The notes under the pieces: model-generated
Told to the model about the DNA's origin: nothing
Database searches by the model: none
What the model saw: the letters and a program-made list of their open reading frames with translations, nothing else
Source: Gemmatimonadota bacterium
GTDB lineage: Bacteria > JAAXHH01
DNA: 54,986 nt
Assembly (NCBI GenBank): GCA_009838645.1
Contig: VXRC01000020.1
Location: 1 to 54,986 of the forward strand
Direction: 5' to 3'
Translations under genes and position numbers: made by a program
Shown: positions 28,017-35,836 of the stretch, one piece after another
Position numbering within the stretch: position 1 is the stretch's first letter
How the letters are laid out: each line of letters begins with the position of its first letter

Positions 28017-31000
28017 TTAGTCTTCCGAAATCAACCCCATCGAGCAGATGATCCTTGGCTCCAGTTCTTCGTCATCTTCCTGCACGATACAGAGTCGGCC
28101 CTCGTCTCTGAGCGCAATTACCAGTTCGGCCAGGATTTCATCTGAAATTCCACTACGTAGTTGTCTGTTTAACGTATCCACCGCAGCTTGTCGTAAGGGA
28201 TGGCGATAGATTTCATCAATCGTTTTGTGTAAAGCGTCAGATTCGAACAAAGTGCCCTGAACGCTGTCGGCGTAGCTCTTAAGCCTTTCATAGGTTCTAA
28301 ACCTCGCGCCTGACGGCCGACCCAACTGCCCGCCAACGCGTTTTTCCGACCTTCGTATATGTTTCGCCGCCTGCGTCACGAGTTCGTGGTGTGTATCGTG
28401 ACGAACCATCGCCGGCGTATTCGGATCGCATTCGGCGGAACGAAGAATCTCGAACTGACTCTCCGAGATACTCTCACCGTTCCTGTTTACCCACGTCAGG
28501 GCGTCGTTCCCTTGACCAGTCCGCATATGAACGAGCACCCCATCCGGTCGTTTCGGGCGTACACTGTAGGATTTTGATGAATGAACACCCGAGGGAAGAT
28601 CCTCGATGGTTTTCTTGAGCGACGAATCTGCATCGGTTGCATTACGCCAAATTTGATAAGCATACGAAGAAAGGTCGACATCCGATTCGTCGTCATCGTC
28701 GAGAATACCGGATTTCTCATTGTAAAGGTCGAACACCGTTTTCGTATCCTCATCCTCGAAGAATGCCTCGTCTGTTCCTACGACCTCGGCATTCTCCTTC
28801 AGACGTGTACGCACCCGCGCTCTAAGGCGTATCAAGCGCTCCACACCCTCGACTGGAAGGAATGAATAACACAGGATTTCTGCTGCCTTCTGGCCAATAC
28901 GGTCTACTCGGCCTGCCCGTTGAATCAACCGTATGATAGCCCACGGTAGATCATAGTTTACCACGATGGCGCAGTCCTGCAGATTCTGTCCTTCACTGAG
29001 CACATCGGTGGAGACAAGGACCCGTATCTCGCCGTGGTCGGTCGCATACTGTTGTTTCTCGTTGCAAATCGGGCTGAAACGCCACGCCAGCGCGGTGGGA
29101 TCTACTGAATCGCCTGTGACCGGGGAAGACTCAGAAACGCCGCGGACCTTGAGCTGGTTGTCCAGGTATTGCACCGTATCAGCAAATTGTGAAAAAACAA
29201 CGACCTTCTGATTTTTGTGTTTCTCCTTCAGAACCTTCTCCAGCGCATCCAGTTTTGCATCCTGCGTCGGTTGCCATGGTCCGGATCTTTCGATGAGACT
29301 CGTCAGTGTTTTAGTGTCAGATGTGAGTACTTTTTTTAGCCCCGTGACGAATAGCTGTGACGGCAACCACCGAAACCGGTTCTTGAACCGACCGGAGTAA
29401 AGCTGGTAGATCTCGGCTGCTCTTGCTCTAAAATCCTCTTCGACCTTAAGACCGGTCTCGCTACTCGGGGCCTCGTTTTCATCTTCTTCGTCCATATCGA
29501 AGATGCTGCCTGTCGCCGAATCCGAATCTTCGTCGTAGGACTGTGTGTCCAGGATTCCAGTATCCGTCGTACCAATCGGTAACGGCAGTCCTTGTTCGAT
29601 GGCGTGAAGAAACACATAGTTGCGCAGAACATGACGTTCGACCGACAGCATGAAGGAATGGCCACTACTCTCGAGACGTTTGAACAGGTTGGTTCGGCAA
29701 AATCCCATGAGTCTCTTGCCAGCCCGTGACAGATCCTCGATGATCTTCTTTTCTTCCTGCGAAGGTGCTACGGCCGGTTCCTCCGCAACGTAGTTTCCTA
29801 GACCATAGCGAGGAAGTTCCAGGCTGTTGATAGCATCGACCACATCGTCCGAAAATAACCGGGCATACTGGTCGTCTATCTCGAACTCGACCGTCTTGGG
29901 TATACGCGTTGGGAAATAAGACCGACTTCCGTCCTCGAAGGTAAGGTACTTCCGGTCATCGTTCTCGTCAGTGGCAGCGTAGTTGTCCTGGATGAAACTG
30001 CGCGTTCTTCGTACTAGGTACAGCCGCATCAGTTCGCGCCAATCGTCCGCGAAGTCGGACTGTTCAAAAGCGGCCAGTGATCGGGCAGGAGCTTGATGAT
30101 GGCGTATAAACTCTGTTTCGCCCATTTCGCGAAGCATGCGCTCCGGTGCTATCCCAAGATCTTCATGCTCCGGAACGAAGAGTCGTAGCTGGTTGGACAG
30201 ATCGACGTACGTCTTATTGTACGGGGTTGCCGACAGCAGGATACACTTACTCTCGTTTTCACTGATGTATTCCCGAATAGCCCTGTAGCGCCTACCTTCG
30301 CGATTCCTGAGATTGTGACTTTCATCGATGATTACTACACGATACCGGCGCATCCCGGGCAGTTCGTTTATGGCACGACTGATCGATAACACCCGCGCGC
30401 GCATCCGAAATTGCTCCCGGTAATCTTTCCACATGGCCACCAGATTCTTGGGACAAATGATTAAGGTTTCGAGATTGTGATCGTCCTCGAAAATGCGCGC
30501 CAGCGCCGTGGCCATGAGCGTCTTGCCCAATCCAACAACGTCTCCAATGATAACACCGCCGCGCTTATTCAAATGATGCGCAGCGATCTTCACCGCTGCC
30601 GTTTGAAATTCCAGCAGCTTGTTTCCAAAATCGCGGGGAATGCGGAATTCGGCGAGCCCCGCCCTGGCTTCCTGCGAAAGGTGGTAAGCCATCTTTAGGT
30701 AGATTTGGTAGGGCGGTATCAGTTCTTCCCTTGCCCAGCTTGCCTCGATGATCTCAACAAGCTCTTTGGATATATCGATGCACCAGCGATCATCCCAGCG
30801 TGCTTCGAACCACTGAGCTAGTTTCTCGCAGGCATCGTGTTCCATAACATCGACGTTTAGTTCTCCCTGTTTGGAGAGACCGGACAGAGTGAGATTACTG
30901 CTTCCCAGGTACCCGACGATCGGGTTTATAGGATCAGGACGAAACAACAGGTAGAGTTTTGCGTGCAGCGTGTGTCTGAGGAACAACTTAACGACGACTT

Positions 31001-31379
31001 TCTTTTCTTTTATCTGTTTGGCAAGCCTTCGTAGTCCCTGTTCATCCGCGTTGCTTGGTGCCCCCGTTGCCAACTGATCTTTGAACTCTTCAGCTAGCTG
31101 TTTCTTTAGTTGAATTACCTTCCGGTTATCCAGGGCAGATCGGCTTTCGACCAGGCTGCTTGCCGCCCGGAATTCATCGTGGGGTAGTTGGTGCATTCCC
31201 ACCAGCAATCGGCAGCAGTGGCCTTCTCCACCACTCCATTTCTCCACGTATTGGTCGATGGATCTCCAGCCACGCAAGTTAAGGTATCCCACGCAGAAGT
31301 CTGCACTGTCAGACAACTTCATGGTTTGTGCAAGTGCCGGCAGAAGGGACTTTTCTATGTTATCGAAAATCTGTGGCAT
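28017..31379 (-). CDS. PLD-domain SNF2-type helicase of a DISARM-like module
   Basis: 1120 residues. Residues about 20-200 form a phospholipase-D-like domain (H139-x-K141 in LHAKLYLL, GSSNLT at 159-164). A SNF2/DEAH-type helicase core follows: Walker A DVVGLGKT (280-287), motif II DESH (352-355), LLSATPYN, FSQFADTVQYLD, STDVLSEGQNLQD and QRAGRVDRIGQ (about 818-830). Helicases of this shape accompany adenine methylases in phage defence, for example the SNF2-type DrmD with DrmMI in class 1 DISARM, where PLD is a separate protein DrmC. Here PLD and helicase are fused. It may translocate on DNA and nick it. The ribosome site is weak. It reads toward the methylase gene, and the AbrB-like gene lies just upstream on the same strand. 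Confidence 0.85.
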   Translation of the reverse strand: MPQIFDNIEKSLLPALAQTMKLSDSADFCVGYLNLRGWRSIDQYVEKWSGGEGHCCRLLVGMHQLPHDEFRAASSLVESRSALDNRKVIQLKKQLAEEFKDQLATGAPSNADEQGLRRLAKQIKEKKVVVKLFLRHTLHAKLYLLFRPDPINPIVGYLGSSNLTLSGLSKQGELNVDVMEHDACEKLAQWFEARWDDRWCIDISKELVEIIEASWAREELIPPYQIYLKMAYHLSQEARAGLAEFRIPRDFGNKLLEFQTAAVKIAAHHLNKRGGVIIGDVVGLGKTLMATALARIFEDDHNLETLIICPKNLVAMWKDYREQFRMRARVLSISRAINELPGMRRYRVVIIDESHNLRNREGRRYRAIREYISENESKCILLSATPYNKTYVDLSNQLRLFVPEHEDLGIAPERMLREMGETEFIRHHQAPARSLAAFEQSDFADDWRELMRLYLVRRTRSFIQDNYAATDENDDRKYLTFEDGSRSYFPTRIPKTVEFEIDDQYARLFSDDVVDAINSLELPRYGLGNYVAEEPAVAPSQEEKKIIEDLSRAGKRLMGFCRTNLFKRLESSGHSFMLSVERHVLRNYVFLHAIEQGLPLPIGTTDTGILDTQSYDEDSDSATGSIFDMDEEDENEAPSSETGLKVEEDFRARAAEIYQLYSGRFKNRFRWLPSQLFVTGLKKVLTSDTKTLTSLIERSGPWQPTQDAKLDALEKVLKEKHKNQKVVVFSQFADTVQYLDNQLKVRGVSESSPVTGDSVDPTALAWRFSPICNEKQQYATDHGEIRVLVSTDVLSEGQNLQDCAIVVNYDLPWAIIRLIQRAGRVDRIGQKAAEILCYSFLPVEGVERLIRLRARVRTRLKENAEVVGTDEAFFEDEDTKTVFDLYNEKSGILDDDDESDVDLSSYAYQIWRNATDADSSLKKTIEDLPSGVHSSKSYSVRPKRPDGVLVHMRTGQGNDALTWVNRNGESISESQFEILRSAECDPNTPAMVRHDTHHELVTQAAKHIRRSEKRVGGQLGRPSGARFRTYERLKSYADSVQGTLFESDALHKTIDEIYRHPLRQAAVDTLNRQLRSGISDEILAELVIALRDEGRLCIVQEDDEELEPRIICSMGLISED

Positions 31380-31465
31380 GTAGGCGTTCCCGAAGAACTG
31401 CTAAAGGCGATTCCCAACAGTCAAATTGGCCATATTTTGTTCAGCAGTCTGAGAGGATTAACACA

Positions 31466-31711
31466 TCAGTCTCTAAGCGACGGGTCATAAGGTTGCTCGC
31501 GGAAGACATGGATATCGAGCGGTTCATAATCGCCCCTGATTTTGTCCTTCAATGTCCCCAGACTGGAGTAGTCGATTTTCCTTGGTGGCCTGAGGATGAA
31601 CCCATCCGGCCCCTCTACGATTTCGATCCGGTCGCCGGGACCCACACCGAGGGCGTCCAGAACACTTGTCGGTAAGGTAACCTGTCCTGCAGGATCGATC
31701 TTAATCAACAT
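31466..31711 (-). CDS. AbrB/MazE/SpoVT-type DNA-binding protein
   Basis: 81 residues. IDPAGQVTLPTSVLDALGVG followed by PGDRIEIVEGPDGFILRP is the swapped-hairpin AbrB fold shared by MazE and VapB antitoxins. The C-terminal 40 residues (from RKIDYSSLG) would be the toxin-binding tail. No toxin gene lies beside it; downstream the next gene, after 87 nt, is the helicase. It may be an orphan antitoxin or act as repressor of the helicase operon (inference). No clear ribosome site is seen. Confidence 0.85.
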   Translation of the reverse strand: MLIKIDPAGQVTLPTSVLDALGVGPGDRIEIVEGPDGFILRPPRKIDYSSLGTLKDKIRGDYEPLDIHVFREQPYDPSLRD

Positions 31712-31827
31712 ATCGAAACTCTAACCGTTAGCTCGACCACGCTGTACGTTCTCGACCGGGATTCCTCATATGATATAGATCCGCCGGGAAACACGTAGAT
31801 GCACTAGTCGGAGAAGCCTTACGAAAC

Positions 31828-33063
31828 CTAGTACTCCCACCCGCACAACCCCGGCACGGGCAGGCGCAGGGTCCGGTCCAGCGCGGACAGCAGTTCAGGG
31901 GGACCGTCCAGGTCGTCGGTGACGGCCAGGCCGGTGGCGGGACGGACGCCGAGCCAGAGGCGGGTGAAGGCGCCCACCGAGGCGGTCAGCGTGGGCAGGG
32001 CGGGGTCGGCGCCGAGTCCGGCGCTTGATTCCGGACCGAGCGAAATCACGTACTCGCCGCTTATCCCGCGCCACGGCGCATCCGTATCCAGGTGCTTCTC
32101 GATCGGGTCGCGCAGCGCCAGGTTGAACCGCGCCGGCGGTCCGTCCAGATGGGTCTTGGCCATGCAGGCTTCCAGGTCGCAGATCCGGGCCTGCCAGTAT
32201 CCATCACCCCGGATCAGGGTGTTGAATGATCCCTTTTCGGAGACCATCCTGGCCCGGAAGGGCTGTTTGATCAGGTCCTGAAGCTGCACGTCAGGGGGTT
32301 CGACCATCTGGAAGAGCCGGATCTGGTCGCCGAGGGATCTCATGAGCGCGAGCAGTTCCAGGAACTGGTCGTGGTCCTGGTAGGCCATCATGTAGATATA
32401 GCTGGGACCGTGTTCTTCATGGTCGCTGGCCCAGAAGAAATGGGTCAGCTCGCCGCCGGGGCCATCGCAATACCCCAGGAGGAAGGATTTCTCCGCATGA
32501 TTCAGCTCGACCTGCAACAATTCCGCGGGATATAACCTGCAGCCGCCGTGCGTCAGCCTCCGGTTTATCATGGCGGCATGGATCATCTCCCAGTCGTCGG
32601 CTTTCAGGCGCCTGGGCACACGGAACGGACGGTCTACCGTGAGGTCGGCGGGATCGAAGCGTACCCTGTGGCCGTAGGGACCCGTGCCGAACCCCATCAG
32701 GTCGTAGAATCCCTGTTCGAACATGGTCAGCGTGCAGATCTCCACGCCGTTCGCCGCGTCCTGGGCGATGCGGTGCGCGGTTACCCGCTGGGCCAGGCGC
32801 TGTTTCCGGGCGATCCGGCTGGTCGTCACCCCCACGATGGCGGACATGGTGAGGTCTTCGTCCAGGTAACGGAACGTGCCGTCGGCCGACGAAGCCTGGC
32901 ATTCGGCTTCACCGTTCACTTCAGCCACATCGGTCCGGGCTTTCTCCATGAACTGAGGCGCCCACTTGGCCTGTTCATCGCTGGTGATCCAGTGGACTTC
33001 CCGCCAGACCCGGATGATCGCGTCCTGGTCGCGTTTCGGGTCATAGGCCCTGATGATCGCCAT
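31828..33063 (-). CDS. Eis-like GNAT N-acetyltransferase
   Basis: 411 residues. An N-terminal GNAT domain (DEDLTMSAIVGVTTSRIARKQRL, then AQRVTAHRIAQDAANGVE and YDLMGFGTGPY) is followed by a second GNAT-like region (from about residue 150) and a C-terminal SCP2-like part, the three-domain plan of Eis-type acetyltransferases. They acetylate amines on aminoglycosides or proteins with acetyl-CoA. The substrate here is unknown. It is high-GC and marks the right boundary of the defence island. It is followed 46 nt upstream (on the same strand) by a VOC gene, the gap being the 17-bp repeat. Confidence 0.78.
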   Translation of the reverse strand: MAIIRAYDPKRDQDAIIRVWREVHWITSDEQAKWAPQFMEKARTDVAEVNGEAECQASSADGTFRYLDEDLTMSAIVGVTTSRIARKQRLAQRVTAHRIAQDAANGVEICTLTMFEQGFYDLMGFGTGPYGHRVRFDPADLTVDRPFRVPRRLKADDWEMIHAAMINRRLTHGGCRLYPAELLQVELNHAEKSFLLGYCDGPGGELTHFFWASDHEEHGPSYIYMMAYQDHDQFLELLALMRSLGDQIRLFQMVEPPDVQLQDLIKQPFRARMVSEKGSFNTLIRGDGYWQARICDLEACMAKTHLDGPPARFNLALRDPIEKHLDTDAPWRGISGEYVISLGPESSAGLGADPALPTLTASVGAFTRLWLGVRPATGLAVTDDLDGPPELLSALDRTLRLPVPGLCGWEY

Positions 33064-33075
33064 TCCTTTTTCCTT

Positions 33076-33124
33076 CTACTCCTCGCCCCGGGCTACTCCT
33101 CGCCCCGGGCTACTCCTCGCCCCG
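33076..33124. repeat. 17-bp tandem repeat, 3 copies, over a stop codon
   Basis: CTACTCCTCGCCCCGGG occupies 33076-33092 and 33093-33109, with a third copy from 33110 whose last bases are the coding end of the VOC gene. On the minus strand the unit includes the stop codon TAG, so two extra copies of the gene's last codons follow the real stop. Confidence 0.9.
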
Positions 33125-34108
33125 CAGCATCCGGTGCAGGGTCTCGTTGTCCGGCGCGTCCTTGAAGACGTTCCACTCGAGGTAGTAGCCTTCCGGATCG
33201 TAGGCGACAAAGGCGCGGTAGCGGTCCGTTTCCTCGACCTTCTCCGAACGCATCTCAAAGGAACCATGGCTACTGACGTAGGCGTACCAGTCGTCGATGC
33301 GGTCCGTCCAGAAGGACATGGTGACGGCCTTCGTCTCCGTGAAGTTGTGCATGCCGCGTGTTTCGTCCACGAGGCCCATGTAGCCCGAGGGCGATATGCG
33401 GTAGATCTTGGTCCATCCCTGGTCCACGATCAGATCGAAGCCCATGACCTCTTCGTAGAACGCCTGGATCGCGGGCATGTCCTTGTAGTAGAACCACACC
33501 ACGGTCGCCTTGAAACCCAGTCCCGGAGGCACGTTTGACGCCCCTTCGGCGGGATAGATGGTCTCGGTCTCGTTCAGCACCGGGATCAGCATCTCGTTCT
33601 CGGCGTGTTCGTTGAACCGCTCGAACTCCAGAAGATAGCCCTCGGGGTCGATGGCCACGAATCCGTGGTGGGGGCGTCCCTCGACCGGGTTGTACGGGAA
33701 GCGCATCTCCACGTCCTGGTCCTTCATGTAGTCCCACCACTCGTCGAGCTGGTCCGTGATGAGGGCGATGGCGACGGTCTTGGGATCGCTGGCGCTGTGC
33801 ATGCCCATCTCTTCGTCGACGAGGGTGATGAAGGAACTCGGCCCCACGCGGAGGATCTTGGCGAACCCGTAGTCGGCCGCCACGGCGAAGCCCAGGGTCC
33901 GGGTGTAGAACGTCGTCGCCGCTTCCACGTCGGCGTAATACAGGAAAACGTTGCTGGCCGTCATGCCGTATTCGTTCATCGGATTCACGGGTGCGGACTC
34001 CTCTTCGGGCGGCGCGGGTGCTTCGGACGGTTCGGGCTCTGCGGACTGTCCGCACGCCACGGTTACGAGCGCCGCGCAGGCCAGCGCGGCAGTGAACTGG
34101 CGGATCAT
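33110..34108 (-). CDS. Two-domain VOC (glyoxalase/bleomycin-resistance fold) lipoprotein
   Basis: 332 residues. The N-terminus ends in VTVAC (C19), a lipobox, followed by a Pro/Glu-rich linker. Two tandem VOC domains follow: residues about 48-170 (NVFLYYADVEAATTFYTRTL) and about 195-325 (VVWFYYKDMPAIQAFYEEVM). Each ends in AYDPEGYYLEWN-type beta strands. VOC proteins bind metals and carry out dioxygenase, isomerase or ligand-binding roles; an anchored, periplasmic pair is unusual. AAGGAGG upstream of the ATG is a strong ribosome site. The gene is 19 nt after the cytochrome gene and forms an operon with it. Confidence 0.85.
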   Translation of the reverse strand: MIRQFTAALACAALVTVACGQSAEPEPSEAPAPPEEESAPVNPMNEYGMTASNVFLYYADVEAATTFYTRTLGFAVAADYGFAKILRVGPSSFITLVDEEMGMHSASDPKTVAIALITDQLDEWWDYMKDQDVEMRFPYNPVEGRPHHGFVAIDPEGYLLEFERFNEHAENEMLIPVLNETETIYPAEGASNVPPGLGFKATVVWFYYKDMPAIQAFYEEVMGFDLIVDQGWTKIYRISPSGYMGLVDETRGMHNFTETKAVTMSFWTDRIDDWYAYVSSHGSFEMRSEKVEETDRYRAFVAYDPEGYYLEWNVFKDAPDNETLHRMLRGEE

Positions 34109-34127
34109 GATTCCTCCTTGCCGGGGA

Positions 34128-34598
34128 TTACGGATCGGCCGGAAACTTGCAGTTGTAATGACAAACGCCGCAGGTGATGGTCAGGTCCTGCAGCGCCGAG
34201 TCGGCCTCGATGGCGGAACCGGTCTCCGCGGCGGCAATGAGCGTCTCGGCGCGTATCTGGAAGTCGGAGGCGTAGAACCCGTACCTGGAGGAGTCGTACC
34301 GCGGCGGCATCGTCGACACTTCCTCCATGATCTCCTTGAGATGGGTCACGTCGGACCCGATCGTCCCCAGCGAACCTTCTTCGACCGCCCTGGCGATGCC
34401 TTCGCAGAGCCGGGCGATCTCTCTCATATGCTCCTGGCGGGCCTCCATATTGGGATCGGGCGCTTCGATCTCGGCCGGTTCCGCTCCGTGGTCCTGGCTT
34501 TCACCGCCGTCTTCGCCGCCGCAACCCGCCACGGCCCATCCCGCGATCAGGAAGCAGGCCAGGGCGGAAGTCACGATCCGATTGAAAGGACGTTTCAT
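34128..34598 (-). CDS. Cytochrome c'-like lipoprotein
   Basis: 156 residues with a leader ending WAVAGC (C26), a lipobox. Helical body, with the haem-binding motif C143-G-V-C146-H147 near the C-terminus, the placement seen in cytochrome c' and c-556. GAGG is present just upstream of the ATG. Cytochrome c' proteins bind NO or act in electron transfer. Co-transcribed with the VOC lipoprotein, suggesting a shared periplasmic redox role (inference). Confidence 0.82.
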   Translation of the reverse strand: MKRPFNRIVTSALACFLIAGWAVAGCGGEDGGESQDHGAEPAEIEAPDPNMEARQEHMREIARLCEGIARAVEEGSLGTIGSDVTHLKEIMEEVSTMPPRYDSSRYGFYASDFQIRAETLIAAAETGSAIEADSALQDLTITCGVCHYNCKFPADP

Positions 34599-34745
34599 GG
34601 GTGTTCCTCTTCTGGAGAAAGGGAGTTTCCTGGACGATTCCCGCCGGGGCGATTCCCGCCGGGAACACGCATATATTGACGATGGAACAGGCCAAAAGAT
34701 CGTTCATTTAACGCACGGTCATCGCGCGGTATTGAAGACCTGCGC

Positions 34746-35252
34746 TCAATCGAAATTCAGGCTGAATACCACCCCAATCTGATCTCTGGCAATCATCGGT
34801 CTCATGGTCATAACCTGCTGATTGCGCTCGTTTATTCTAACGGCCGAAACTGGCGCATCGACCATGGACCACACGATGAAACCCAATGTCAAACCTATTC
34901 CTACATTACCCATACTATCGTTGTCTTTCCGATCGATATGCTTGAAGGATATCGAGTGCGTGAAGTTGTCTTCTCTTGAGAAGAAATACATGCCGATTCC
35001 TGTGGCAGCACCGACGAACATTGCGGAACCCTTGCTGTACTGTTGGTTATAGAACTGCCCGCTGCCCGTTATAGCAGTCGACAACAGAAACGCTATCCAG
35101 GGGTTCTTTTCGGTTACCCGCTCCTTTGGAGGAGTATAGAAATTTTCAGGCGATGTGATTTGGCCGTTATTAAGCATCATCACCTCTGTCTGTTGGGCAT
35201 AGACCGGTGAGATGACCGCGGCAATCAATACAAATCCAAGAATGCGATACAT
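34746..35252 (-). CDS. Small exported membrane protein, DUF5683-like
   Basis: 168 residues beginning MYRILGFVLIAAVISPVYA, a signal peptide. The internal segment AFLLSTAITGSGQFYNQQYSKG is the motif that identifies TM2/DUF5683-like inner-membrane proteins, and two further hydrophobic stretches follow. Function unknown. ATG 35252 was chosen because GGAGG lies 8 nt upstream; the frame is open further to 35531 but has no ribosome site. It is about 150 nt upstream of the cytochrome gene on the same strand. Confidence 0.75.
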   Translation of the reverse strand: MYRILGFVLIAAVISPVYAQQTEVMMLNNGQITSPENFYTPPKERVTEKNPWIAFLLSTAITGSGQFYNQQYSKGSAMFVGAATGIGMYFFSREDNFTHSISFKHIDRKDNDSMGNVGIGLTLGFIVWSMVDAPVSAVRINERNQQVMTMRPMIARDQIGVVFSLNFD

Positions 35253-35417
35253 GTGATCTTCCTCCATGGTGGGATTCAACAACAAGGTAGGAGAGTTGGC
35301 GATAAGGTCAATGAAAACTGCCCGGACGCAGATCGATTGCTTCGCAACACGCCGTGTACGCCTTATCCGGGAAACGCGTATCGTCCGATAAATGCATTTT
35401 GGACCGACAGTGTCCAT

Positions 35418-35468
35418 GATATGCCAATTTGTCAATTGTTGCCACCCGAACTGCCAATTTGGCATATC
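35418..35468. promoter_or_regulatory. Paired inverted-repeat operator, candidate upstream activating site
   Basis: GATATGCCAATTTG (35418-35431) faces CAATTTGGCATATC (35455-35468), forming an inverted repeat with 14-nt arms and one mismatch. Inside the right arm TGCCAATTTGGCA (35452-35464) is itself a 13-bp palindrome. The two TGCCAATTTG copies lie exactly 30 bp apart, about three helical turns. It is 105-155 bp upstream of the sigma-54 promoter, the usual distance for an enhancer-binding-protein site. Confidence 0.6.
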
Positions 35469-35571
35469 GCAGTGAGAGCCTATCGTGCGCGGGGCCGGAA
35501 TCGTCGTGCCGGCGCCCCAATTACATCCCACACAGGCTCGGAATCGCCGTTACACAGGCCTGAAATCGCCG

Positions 35572-35587
35572 TGGCATGATGTTTGCA
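35572..35587 (+). promoter_or_regulatory. Candidate sigma-54 (-24/-12) promoter of lon
   Basis: TGGCATGATGTTTGCA matches the sigma-54 consensus TGGCACG-N4-TTGCW with one mismatch and the required GG-to-GC spacing. It points at lon, whose ATG lies about 250 nt downstream. Confidence 0.6.
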
Positions 35588-35836
35588 CCCTCCATCTATG
35601 CAGTACAGCACGAACTTTCGGGCCAAATGAAGCGTACAGGCCGGTTCGTGCGTATAAAGAGGGTAAGCTTACCGCGAGTCGCGGCCGGTCGTCCGCCGAT
35701 TGGGTGCACCACAGGCAGGCACGCGCAAGCGTCCGACCGTCTTTCGAGCGGCCAGCCGTCTCCCGAGCGGCCGACAGTCTCTTGATGACGCGGTTCTTGA
35801 TGTCGCGGAGCAAAGGCAGGGAAAGCGAGGTAGCGC

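Larger units (their letters stand above)
16581..31827. other. Defence island, more AT-rich than flanks
   Basis: Between the DUF1330 gene and the Eis-like acetyltransferase gene the sequence becomes visibly richer in A/T and codon choice changes, with A/T-ending codons frequent. All recognisable genes inside are antiviral or toxin-antitoxin families: Pycsar-type pair, HicB-like, PIN protein, DNA methylase, AbiEi/AbiEii, PLD-helicase and AbrB/MazE-type. I see no integrase, transposase, tRNA or clear flanking direct repeat, so the mode of entry is not shown. Confidence 0.8.
35253..35836. other. 584-nt intergenic region upstream of lon
   Basis: No gene is supported here. It holds a large inverted repeat at 35418-35468 and a sigma-54-type promoter at 35572-35587, described separately. 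The remainder (35600-35830) is the putative lon leader and shows no clear riboswitch or terminator. Confidence 0.6.
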
